Source: Anaerolinea sp.
GTDB lineage: Bacteria > Chloroflexota > Anaerolineae > Anaerolineales > Anaerolineaceae
Length of the DNA: 64,000 nucleotides
Reading direction: 5' to 3'
Assembly (NCBI GenBank): GCA_020725865.1
Contig: DYEC01000020.1
Span: forward strand, 1-64,000
The translations under genes were made by a program, and so were the position numbers. The first letter of the stretch is position 1. Each line of letters starts with the position of its first letter. The notes beneath the pieces are model-generated. The model saw nothing but the letters and a program-made list of their open reading frames with translations. It made no database searches and was not told the origin of the DNA. Positions 37,051-44,992 of this stretch are shown piece after piece.

Positions 37051-38019
37051 ATGTCCATTGTTTGCACCGGCTCAATTGCATATGATTACTTAATGACCTT
37101 TCCGGGTTATTTTAAGGACCATATCTTACTGGATCGTTTAGAAAAGGTCAGCCTGTCTTTTCTAGTGGACTCGATGGTGCGACAGCGAGGCGGAACTGCG
37201 CCGAATATCGCCTACACGCTGGCACTGCTGGGCGAAAAACCTCTGCTGATGGGAACGGCAGGCGAAGATTTTGATGATTACCGCGTGTGGCTTGAAGAAC
37301 ATGGGGTAGATACGCGGTATGTCAAGATCATTTCCGGGAAATATACTGCGTCTTTCTTTGCCAATACGGATTTATCCAATGCTCAGATCGCCAGCTTTTA
37401 TACCGGTGCAATGGCACATGCCAAAGAGCTTTCTATCTACGACTTACAACAAGAGCAGCCGGAAATTGTGACCATCTCTCCTAATGATCCGGAAGCAATG
37501 GCAAAATATGTAGAGGAATGTAAGGCGTTGCACATCCCCTATCTTTACGATCCAAGCCAGCAAATCGTGCGCGTTGATCCTGAAGAATTGCGCCGCGGTG
37601 TTCAGGGGGCGCAAAGCTTGTTTGTAAACAGTTATGAGTTGGAGTTATTTGAAAAACGTACTGGTATGACAAGAAAGCAAATTCTGGAGCAAGTGCAGTT
37701 TCTGGTGGTCACGCTCGGCGAAGATGGTGCATTGATTTATGTGAGAAATCAAGAATATCAGATTCCTGCGGTCAAGCCTTACCGCATTGTTGAGCCAACC
37801 GGTGTTGGTGATGCATTCCGCGGCGGTTTTCTACGAGGTTTTCGGTTGGGGCTAGACTGGCAGACCTGTGGTCAGATGGGGGCTTTAGCGGCAACATACT
37901 GCCTGGAACAAAGCGGTCCGCAGAACCACAGCTATACCCCGGCTGAATTTGTGGCGCGCTATCGGGAAAATTTTGACGATCGGGGCGCGCTGGATGTGTT
38001 ACTGCAAACATCCCGTTAG
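37051..38019 (+). CDS. PfkB-family kinase, probable adenosine kinase
   Basis: The 322-residue protein starts VCTGSIAYDYLMTFPGYFKD and has the PfkB signatures RQRGGTAPNIAYTLALLG and VEPTGVGDAFRGGFLRGF (anion hole GAGD-type with the catalytic Asp). The N-terminal GSIAYDYLMTFPG is reminiscent of bacterial adenosine kinases, and the neighbour ahcY releases adenosine, so removing adenosine is a sensible inference. Ribokinase or another nucleoside kinase cannot be excluded. It starts 12 nt after mtnA. Confidence 0.78.
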   Translation: MSIVCTGSIAYDYLMTFPGYFKDHILLDRLEKVSLSFLVDSMVRQRGGTAPNIAYTLALLGEKPLLMGTAGEDFDDYRVWLEEHGVDTRYVKIISGKYTASFFANTDLSNAQIASFYTGAMAHAKELSIYDLQQEQPEIVTISPNDPEAMAKYVEECKALHIPYLYDPSQQIVRVDPEELRRGVQGAQSLFVNSYELELFEKRTGMTRKQILEQVQFLVVTLGEDGALIYVRNQEYQIPAVKPYRIVEPTGVGDAFRGGFLRGFRLGLDWQTCGQMGALAATYCLEQSGPQNHSYTPAEFVARYRENFDDRGALDVLLQTSR

Positions 38020-38068
38020 TGAAGCTTCGTCATTTTATTGAAAAAACGAAATGGGTGTGAATCCATAA

Positions 38069-39340
<1,272 letters not shown>

Positions 39341-39363
39341 ATTTTTCTGTCAATTGGTAAATC

Positions 39364-39399
39364 AAAGCCCCCTTGCCGTTTTGGTAAAGGGGGCTTTTT
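39364..39399 (+). terminator. Terminator of the mtnA-kinase-ahcY cluster
   Basis: AAAGCCCCCTT and AAGGGGGCTTT form an 11 bp stem followed by TTTTT. The A-run on the other side may let it also serve the convergent gene that ends at 39399. Confidence 0.92.
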
Positions 39400-40361
39400 C
39401 ATGGCTCGGTGAGAACTGCCATATTCCCTAAAACGCTCCACGAAGCAAGAAACTGGTCTAAAGGTCGTACCAGGTATTGATTGCCGTCAATATAGTGCAC
39501 GTAGCGGTCGTTGTACCCGATCAAGATGATGGTATGTTCGTAGCGGGCAACAAGGGTGGTATTACCGTTTGATGCAGTATAAGCGATTGGAGTGCCCGCT
39601 GCCAAATTGTAGATCACCCAGGCGATCACCGGGCGTCCTGAGGCAATCTCAGCCTGAAGATCTGACCAGAGCAGTCCTTTTACACCTCGCGACGGTAGCC
39701 CATATTCGGTTAACAGAGCTGCAATGGGTGCGGCATGAACACCATAAGAAGAGGGCGGAATCTGACCCTGCGGGTCCCAATAATTTCCGACAAAGCCCTC
39801 ATCCGGATCATCGGAACGGGGGAGGCGGCTGAGAAATTCGTTTTCATCAATATAGATGCCATGAAAAGCTGCCAGGTCAACCGCCGAGCGTGCTTCACAA
39901 TCCAGTGTGTAGAGCTGGGCATAGCCAATGACCCCGCCGATGTATGCCTCAGTGGGAGGGAACGCCGGCGTTTCGGTGGGAGGAGGCATAGTGGGCGGTT
40001 CGCTGGTCGCGGTTGGCAAGGATGTTTCGGTGGGTGTGGATGTCTGGCTGGCAGTGGGTGTCAGGGTTGGTGTGGGGGTGGCTGTGGCTGTAACCGTTGG
40101 GGTAGCGGTGGGTGTCGCAGTAATTGTCGGCAATGGTTGAAAGGGTGTCGGGGTTGCAGTAAATGACTTACCGGCGCCTAATGCCCCTACGCCGCCGGGA
40201 GTGATAAACCAGACGGAGCTGATGAGGGCATCCCATTGTCCATCATCATAGAATGCCCAAACCATTCCGGCGAGCAGCAAACAGCCGGCTGACATCCCTG
40301 CAACAGTGATGAGCGCGGCCCAAACGAAACGGGAAAAGCGGCGGGATACCATGAGGGTCAT
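39399..40361 (-). CDS. Membrane-anchored C39-like (papain-fold) peptidase with Thr/Pro-rich stalk
   Basis: The 320-residue protein has an N-terminal membrane helix (about 12-37), a low-complexity stalk rich in T and P (about 65-135), and a C39_2-like domain. The probable catalytic Cys is in QLYTLDCEARSAVDLAAFHG (the usual Gln-x-x-x-x-x-Cys context) and the His in RYEHTIILIGYN, with an Asp/Asn-type third residue near HYIDGNQ. Relatives process or hydrolyse peptides outside the cell. It overlaps the upstream Nbr1-Ig lipoprotein gene by 4 nt, so they form a coupled pair. Confidence 0.75.
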   Translation of the reverse strand: MTLMVSRRFSRFVWAALITVAGMSAGCLLLAGMVWAFYDDGQWDALISSVWFITPGGVGALGAGKSFTATPTPFQPLPTITATPTATPTVTATATPTPTLTPTASQTSTPTETSLPTATSEPPTMPPPTETPAFPPTEAYIGGVIGYAQLYTLDCEARSAVDLAAFHGIYIDENEFLSRLPRSDDPDEGFVGNYWDPQGQIPPSSYGVHAAPIAALLTEYGLPSRGVKGLLWSDLQAEIASGRPVIAWVIYNLAAGTPIAYTASNGNTTLVARYEHTIILIGYNDRYVHYIDGNQYLVRPLDQFLASWSVLGNMAVLTEP

Positions 40362-40906
40362 GGCGTTGGTGCTTCAACAATGATCTCGATATAAAAGGGG
40401 TCTCCAAAAGGTTGGCCAGCCGGATTGTATGCCTGCCATGCGCTGCGATATGTTCCTGGTTCGCTGGGGGCGGTGAATACAATGCGAATCACCGCCTGAC
40501 TGCCGCTGAGAGCAGGATAAAGCGCCTGTTCGGGTTCGGCACCCATCTGGTCGCCTGAGATGAACCGCAGAGTGTATTTTTCATTCCAGTTGCACGTGCC
40601 GGTATTTTTTACTTCCCAGCGTTTATCCATGGTTGAACCCGGTGAGACCACCGTGCCATCCGGGATGGTGACATCCGCTACAAATGAGAGCGAATCGACA
40701 CAACTGGTCGGAGTCGCTTCGGTGACAGGGATGACGGGCTTGGGTGTCTCTGTGGGGGGCGGGAGCGTGGGTGCAAGTGTGGCGGGCACAAAAGGCTTTT
40801 GCTGTTCCGTCTCGGAAGGGGAAGATAACTGCCGGACACATCCAGCCATTATTGCCATCCCCAGAATGCTCAGCAACAGGCTGGTAATCCGGATGTTATG
40901 CTTCAT
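40358..40906 (-). CDS. Lipoprotein with Nbr1-type Ig-like domain
   Basis: ATG 40906 (MKHNIRITSLLLS) has GGAGG about 7 nt upstream; the frame extends to 40936. Lipobox is IMAGC. A Thr/Pro-rich stalk is followed by a beta-sandwich (about 80-180) with FVADVTIPDGTVVSPGSTMD, then KRWEVKNTGTCNWNEKYTLR and YRSAWQAYNPAGQPFGDPFY. This is the NBR1 central (FW) Ig-like domain, common in Chloroflexota exported proteins. Probably a cell-surface adapter; translationally coupled to the C39-like gene. Confidence 0.82.
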   Translation of the reverse strand: MKHNIRITSLLLSILGMAIMAGCVRQLSSPSETEQQKPFVPATLAPTLPPPTETPKPVIPVTEATPTSCVDSLSFVADVTIPDGTVVSPGSTMDKRWEVKNTGTCNWNEKYTLRFISGDQMGAEPEQALYPALSGSQAVIRIVFTAPSEPGTYRSAWQAYNPAGQPFGDPFYIEIIVEAPTP

Positions 40907-40984
40907 CGCAAGCCTCCTGATTTCTTTTGGGTTCAACTCAGGCGGAAATGATGCAAGTAATGTACCAGGTCAGCCCGCGGCGGA

Positions 40985-42091
40985 TTACTCTTCCGGTAAT
41001 GCCTCGCTGTCTTCCGCTGTGCTCAACACATTGAGCAAGAGGTCGCTGCCGGATGCCCGCTCGCGAATCGCCAATTCGATTTCGTTAGCAATGTCCGGAT
41101 TCTGACGCAGGAACTCTTTGGCGTTCTCGCGGCCTTGTCCCAGCCGCAGGTCGCCGTAGGAGTAGAATGCGCCGCGTTTTTGAACAATCTCCAAACTGGT
41201 TGCCAGATCAATAATATCGCCGACTTTGGAAATGCCTTCGTTGTACATGATGTCAAATTCTGCAGTGCGGAAGGGTGCTGCCACTTTATTTTTAACCACG
41301 CGTACCCGTACACGGTTGCCGATGATTTCGGCGCCCATCTTGATGGATTGAATACGGCGCACATCCAGCCGCACCGAGGCGTAGAACTTGAGCGCCAGCC
41401 CCCCGGGGGTGGTTTCCGGATTGCCGAACATGACGCCGATTTTCTGCCGCAATTGATTGGTGAATACCACGGCGGTCTTGGTTTGGTTGATGGCGCCGGA
41501 AAGCTTGCGCAAAGCCTGTGACATCAAACGCGCCTGCATACCCATCGTGGCATCGCCCATGTCGCCTTCGATTTCGGAACGGGGCACCAGAGCCGCCACC
41601 GAGTCAATAACGATTACATCCACCGCGCCAGACCTGACCAGTGTTTCGGTAATTTCCAACGCCTGTTCCCCGGTGTCCGGTTGAGAGACCAGCAAATCGT
41701 TGATGTTAACCCCCACTCTGGAGGCATAAGCCGGGTCAAGGGCATGTTCCATATCCACATACGCGGCGATTCCGCCCATCTTTTGCGCTTCGGCAACGAT
41801 GTGCAAACAGATGGTAGTCTTTCCCGAAGACTCGGGCCCATAAATCTCGGTAATACGGGCGCGGGGTATGCCGCCGACGCCCAACGCCAGATCAAGCGAT
41901 AATGAACCGGTCGGGATGACTTCAACAGCCAGATGCTGGGCTTCACCCATCAGCATGATAGAGCCATCTCCGTAGCGTTTGATAATATCACCAACCGCCT
42001 TTTCCAGAATTGCCCGGCGGGCATCATTCATACCTGCAGAGGGTTCATGGGGAAGCGGCTGGTTGACAATTGGTTGACTTTTTCGCGCCAT
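40985..42091 (-). CDS. recA: Recombinase RecA
   Basis: The 368-residue ATPase drives strand exchange and LexA self-cleavage. It shows Walker [21 protein letters not shown], the [11 protein letters not shown] region, Walker [21 protein letters not shown], the loop MGLQ-like [15 protein letters not shown], and [20 protein letters not shown] with [14 protein letters not shown]. The acidic C-terminal tail ([11 protein letters not shown]) is typical. ATG is preceded by AGGAGACC. Its promoter contains an SOS-like box. Confidence 0.98.
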   Translation of the reverse strand: MARKSQPIVNQPLPHEPSAGMNDARRAILEKAVGDIIKRYGDGSIMLMGEAQHLAVEVIPTGSLSLDLALGVGGIPRARITEIYGPESSGKTTICLHIVAEAQKMGGIAAYVDMEHALDPAYASRVGVNINDLLVSQPDTGEQALEITETLVRSGAVDVIVIDSVAALVPRSEIEGDMGDATMGMQARLMSQALRKLSGAINQTKTAVVFTNQLRQKIGVMFGNPETTPGGLALKFYASVRLDVRRIQSIKMGAEIIGNRVRVRVVKNKVAAPFRTAEFDIMYNEGISKVGDIIDLATSLEIVQKRGAFYSYGDLRLGQGRENAKEFLRQNPDIANEIELAIRERASGSDLLLNVLSTAEDSEALPEE

Positions 42092-42144
42092 TATGGTCTC
42101 CTAAATTGTTTGATAATTTTATTATATATCGCAAACCCGCTCTT

Positions 42145-42184
42145 GAACATACGCTTATTATAGTACATATGTTCTGATGGTCAA
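42145..42184 (-). promoter_or_regulatory. recA promoter with an SOS (LexA) box between -35 and -10
   Basis: On the minus strand TTGACC (42179-42184) and TATAAT (42157-42162) are 16 nt apart. GAACATATGTAC (42163-42174) fills the spacer and fits the Gram-positive type LexA site GAAC-N4-GTTC except for one base. An extra half-site TATGTTC (42145-42151) follows the -10 box. Confidence 0.7.
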
Positions 42185-42214
42185 GGAAGATTGGACAGCA
42201 ATTTCCAATTTTGC

Positions 42215-42412
42215 TTGACATTGGTCATCAAATATGAGATACTGACATCAGCGGTACATACCGCCCTGATTGTTGCCATCTTTATGGACAGGAGGTGATG
42301 TCGAAAATGGATAGTAGTTATCAACGTAGCGCTGCGGCATCCCTCCTGTTAGTTGGTTAAAGGATGCCGCAGCCAAACCATGGAAGCCGCCAGCAGTGGC
42401 GGTTTCCACTTT
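42215..42412 (+). ncRNA. Candidate structured RNA with its own promoter, divergent from recA
   Basis: TTGACA (42215-42220) and GATACT (42238-42243) are 17 nt apart, giving a start near 42250. The transcript has a closing stem GACATCA/TGATGTC around two hairpins (GCGGTA-CA-TACCGC and CCAT-CTTT-ATGG), a full Shine-Dalgarno AGGAGGTGAT, a short ORF, a 12 bp stem GCTGCGGCATCC/GGATGCCGCAGC and a final 11 bp hairpin (GGAAGCCGCCA...TGGCGGTTTCC). CCTCCTGT inside the second stem-loop is complementary to ACAGGAGG of the ribosome site. It ends beside the pfkA stop on the opposite strand. No known RNA family is recognised. This fills most of the 319-nt gap between recA and pfkA. Confidence 0.5.
42307..42360 (+). 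CDS. 17-codon ORF with a full Shine-Dalgarno sequence
   Basis: ATG 42307 is preceded 7 nt upstream by AGGAGGTGAT, a 10-nt match to the 16S rRNA tail. The predicted peptide is MDSSYQRSAAASLLLVG. It is too short to judge as a protein; the strength of the ribosome site and the surrounding hairpins suggest a leader peptide or ribosome-binding regulator within the candidate RNA. Confidence 0.35.
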   Translation: MDSSYQRSAAASLLLVG

Positions 42413-43496
42413 AATCATCCCCGAACGAAATTCCCAGGGCGCGGGCGGTCAGCACGGCATCCCCGTTCACATCCACCCGTCTTGGTGTTGCCAGCGCCTC
42501 TTCGAGAGAAATATCTTCCACCCTTGTGCCGTGTAAAGCAACCATGCGCCCAAAGCCGCCCTGCTTTGCCAGCCGCACAGCCGCCGCGCCGAAGCGCGTT
42601 GCCAGGGCACGGTCGAATGCGGTGGGGCTGCCGCCGCGCTGCAAATGCCCCAGAACCGTGACGCGCGTCTCAAATCCTCCCTGTTCGGTGAGGTATCTGG
42701 CGACTTCGTTGCCGATGCCGCCCAGGCGCGGTGTATAGACGGCATCCCCCTCAATGGCATAGACCTGTTCCTGCCCTTGCGGGCGGGCGCCTTCGGCGAC
42801 TGAAAGGATGCTGAAATAAGTACCGCGCGCCACGCGCCGGCGGATTTTGCGCACAATCGCCTCAAAGCGGAAGGGAATCTCCGGGATGAGGATGACATCT
42901 GCGCCGCCCGCCAGCCCGGCATTGAGCGCGATGAAGCCTGCATCGCGCCCCATTAATTCAAGGATCATCACCCGGTGATGGGCTTCGGCGGTGGTGTGCA
43001 GGCGGTCAATGGCATCCATGGCGGCATTGAGCGCCGTATCATAGCCGAAGGTGTAATCTGTGCCGTTGATGTCATTGTCAATCGTTTTAGGCACGCCGAC
43101 GACGGGGACGCCTAGATGCCACAAATCCCGCGCAATCCGCAGCGTGCCGTCACCGCCGACCACGATCAGCGCATCCAGTTCAAGCGATTTGATGTTGTCA
43201 ATGATTTGCTGTGAGTAGTCCTCAATGACCACCTGGCCGTTGCGAATCACTTTGCGCGCGAAAGGGTTGCCGCGGTTAGCAGTGCCCAGAATCGTGCCGC
43301 CGCGCGGCAAAATGCCGCGCACCGCTTCCAGATCCAGTTGAAAGATGCCGCCGGGGTCGAGAAATCCGTCGAAGCCGTTGCGCACCCCCAGAATCTCACA
43401 GCCGTATTCCTGAATGGCAGTTTTAACGACTGCCCGGATGACAGCATTCAAGCCGGGCGCATCGCCGCCGCCGGTCAGAATTGCCAGATGTTTCAT
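42411..43496 (-). CDS. pfkA: 6-phosphofructokinase
   Basis: The 361-residue glycolytic enzyme phosphorylates fructose-6-phosphate. Motifs: LTGGGDAPGLNAVIRAVVK, GGTILGTANRGNP, VVGGDGTLRIARDL (the Gly after GGD favours ATP over PPi), GVPKTIDNDINGTDYTFGYD with the catalytic Asp, and ILELMGRDAGFIALNAGLAG. The C-terminal allosteric half contains LGHLQRGGSPTAFDR. GGGAGGGC precedes the start. It stands between tRNA-Cys and the divergent RNA/recA region. Confidence 0.95.
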   Translation of the reverse strand: MKHLAILTGGGDAPGLNAVIRAVVKTAIQEYGCEILGVRNGFDGFLDPGGIFQLDLEAVRGILPRGGTILGTANRGNPFARKVIRNGQVVIEDYSQQIIDNIKSLELDALIVVGGDGTLRIARDLWHLGVPVVGVPKTIDNDINGTDYTFGYDTALNAAMDAIDRLHTTAEAHHRVMILELMGRDAGFIALNAGLAGGADVILIPEIPFRFEAIVRKIRRRVARGTYFSILSVAEGARPQGQEQVYAIEGDAVYTPRLGGIGNEVARYLTEQGGFETRVTVLGHLQRGGSPTAFDRALATRFGAAAVRLAKQGGFGRMVALHGTRVEDISLEEALATPRRVDVNGDAVLTARALGISFGDD

Positions 43497-43665
43497 ATCG
43501 CCCTCCCATCTTGCGCGGATCAGTGAAGAAGTGATTTTCAGTAACCGTTTTATTTATAGAATGATTATATCCAGCGGAGCGGAAAGCGGATACCGGAAGA
43601 AGTCTGTTTTTTGGCAAAATCGGGAATAAAAAGCGGGAGAGAATTACCGTCCTGGCAAAAGAAAA

Positions 43666-43737
43666 AGGCGACGATGGGATTTGAACCCATGATCAGGGTT
43701 TTGCAGACCCTTGCCTTAGCCGCTTGGCCACGTCGCC
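43666..43737 (-). tRNA. tRNA-Cys (GCA)
   Basis: The acceptor arms GGCGACG/CGTCGCC pair, the anticodon loop reads CTGCAAA with anticodon GCA, and the T arm has GGGTTCAAATCCC. CCA is not encoded. It lies 22 nt downstream of tRNA-Gly on the same strand. Confidence 0.96.
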
Positions 43738-43759
43738 GCGTAAAGTTTCTTAAACGTAG

Positions 43760-43832
43760 AGCGGGCAACGAGACTCGAACCCGTGACCTTCTCCTTGGCA
43801 AGGAGGTGTTCTACCAACTGAACTATGCCCGC
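43760..43832 (-). tRNA. tRNA-Gly (GCC)
   Basis: The acceptor arms GCGGGCA/TGCCCGC pair, the anticodon loop reads TTGCCAA with anticodon GCC, and the T arm has GGGTTCGAGTCTC. CCA is not encoded. First of a two-tRNA unit. Confidence 0.96.
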
Positions 43833-43868
43833 AGAGATAAAGCTGTTATTTTGCTGTTGTCGGTTTCT

Positions 43869-43897
43869 ATATTAACCGAATTTTGCTCTTTCGTCAA
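43869..43897 (-). promoter_or_regulatory. Promoter of the tRNA-Gly / tRNA-Cys unit
   Basis: On the minus strand TTGACG (43892-43897) and TAATAT (43869-43874) are 17 nt apart, about 40 nt upstream of tRNA-Gly. Confidence 0.75.
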
Positions 43898-43924
43898 GAT
43901 TTTAGCCGCAAAAATTTACGAGAA

Positions 43925-43953
43925 AATCAAAAGGGCCGCCGACGCGGCGACCC
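43925..43953 (-). terminator. Terminator of the S1-domain gene
   Basis: On the minus strand GGGTCGCCG-CGT-CGGCGGCCC forms a 9 bp stem with one G-T or mismatched position, followed by TTTTGATTTT. Confidence 0.85.
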
Positions 43954-43990
43954 TCTGGTTTTCCTGTCTTCCCGGAGAGTTTGCCGCGGA

Positions 43991-44818
43991 TCACGAGGTG
44001 CGCACTTTATGCTCCAGCGTGCGGGCGAGGATTTCTTCCCGTTCATCTAAGGCAGGCCGGGACACTTTTTTGCTTCTGGTTTCCGGCCGCCCTTTGCGGG
44101 ATTTTGCACGTGCCATGGCTTCGCGCAGTTTCAGCTCCATGACCGTCGGTTCGGCTTCGGGCTGTTTTTCTTCGTGATGGGTCTCGGCGGGGGCTTTTTC
44201 TCTGGCTTTGCGGCCGGGCTTCCTGCGGCGGGGTTTTTCTTTTGCCTCGGTTTCCGCCGGCTTGTTCACCTCTGCCATGACGGCTTGCGGCTCCGGCAGG
44301 AGGGCTTTCATGCTCAGTTTGATCTGCTTCTTGCGGCGGTCCACTTCCAGCACCTGCGCTTCGATCGTATCGCCTTCCTTAACAACGTCGGCTGGCGATC
44401 GCACGAACCCGTGCGCCATCTCGCTGACATGCACCAGCGCCGGACGCTCGGCGCCGATATCCACGAAAGCGCCGAATTTCTCCAGACGCACCACCGTGCC
44501 TTTGACCACCATGTCCTTTTTGATGTCGCGCCATTCCAGATCAAGCGGTTTGACCATGGTCAGTTCGATGCGCTCCGGTTTGGCGCGGCGCACCCAGACA
44601 TCCACGCTTTGCCCGACATGCAGTACGTCTTCAACCCGTTTAATCGGTTCATTTTGATTGGGCGGGACAATTTGTGAAATATGAATGACGGCAGGCTTCC
44701 CAACACCAATATCAATCAACGCGCCCGCCAGACTGGTCTTGACCACAGTGCCGGTGAAGCGGGCTTTTGCCTTGACTTCGACCGGCTGTTCATCTTGTGT
44801 CACAACTGGTGATTCCAT
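43991..44818 (-). CDS. Protein with two S1 RNA-binding domains and a basic tail
   Basis: The 275-residue cytoplasmic protein has S1 domain 1 (about 17-90; ARFTGTVVKTSLAGALIDIG, VIHISQI) and S1 domain 2 (about 100-175; DMVVKGTVVRLEKFGAFVDI, LVHVSEMAHG). The last 90 residues are rich in K, R, E and P (KPRRRKPGRKAREKAP), probably disordered and nucleic-acid binding. It resembles short ribosomal protein S1 homologues of Gram-positive bacteria; whether it acts in translation or RNA turnover is unknown. Single gene with its own terminator. Confidence 0.88.
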   Translation of the reverse strand: MESPVVTQDEQPVEVKAKARFTGTVVKTSLAGALIDIGVGKPAVIHISQIVPPNQNEPIKRVEDVLHVGQSVDVWVRRAKPERIELTMVKPLDLEWRDIKKDMVVKGTVVRLEKFGAFVDIGAERPALVHVSEMAHGFVRSPADVVKEGDTIEAQVLEVDRRKKQIKLSMKALLPEPQAVMAEVNKPAETEAKEKPRRRKPGRKAREKAPAETHHEEKQPEAEPTVMELKLREAMARAKSRKGRPETRSKKVSRPALDEREEILARTLEHKVRTS

Positions 44819-44950
44819 CGTACCACTCTCCAGGAGAATATTTCAATCCGCAAACGAACATTATACCCCTCACGGGGTGGATTGTCAAACAACGCGCCGC
44901 CGCACAGCCCGCCTGATGGCTGACCGCTTTGCGCCTTTCGCCGCGCTTTA

Positions 44951-44959
44951 TGCTAAACT
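44951..44959 (+). promoter_or_regulatory. Extended -10 element of the DGR target gene
   Basis: TGCTAAACT (TGn plus TAAACT) lies 33 nt upstream of the ATG at 44993. No good -35 box is visible at 17 nt. A similar TGTTAAACT stands before mtnA. Confidence 0.45.
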
Positions 44960-44992
44960 AATAGCGATACATTTTTTCTGCAGGAGCGGGCT

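Noticed and set aside
39960-40170. Repetitive G/T-rich DNA resembling a repeat array
   Set aside because: It is the coding DNA for the Thr/Pro-rich stalk of the C39-like protein; units vary in length and there are no spacers, so it is not a CRISPR.
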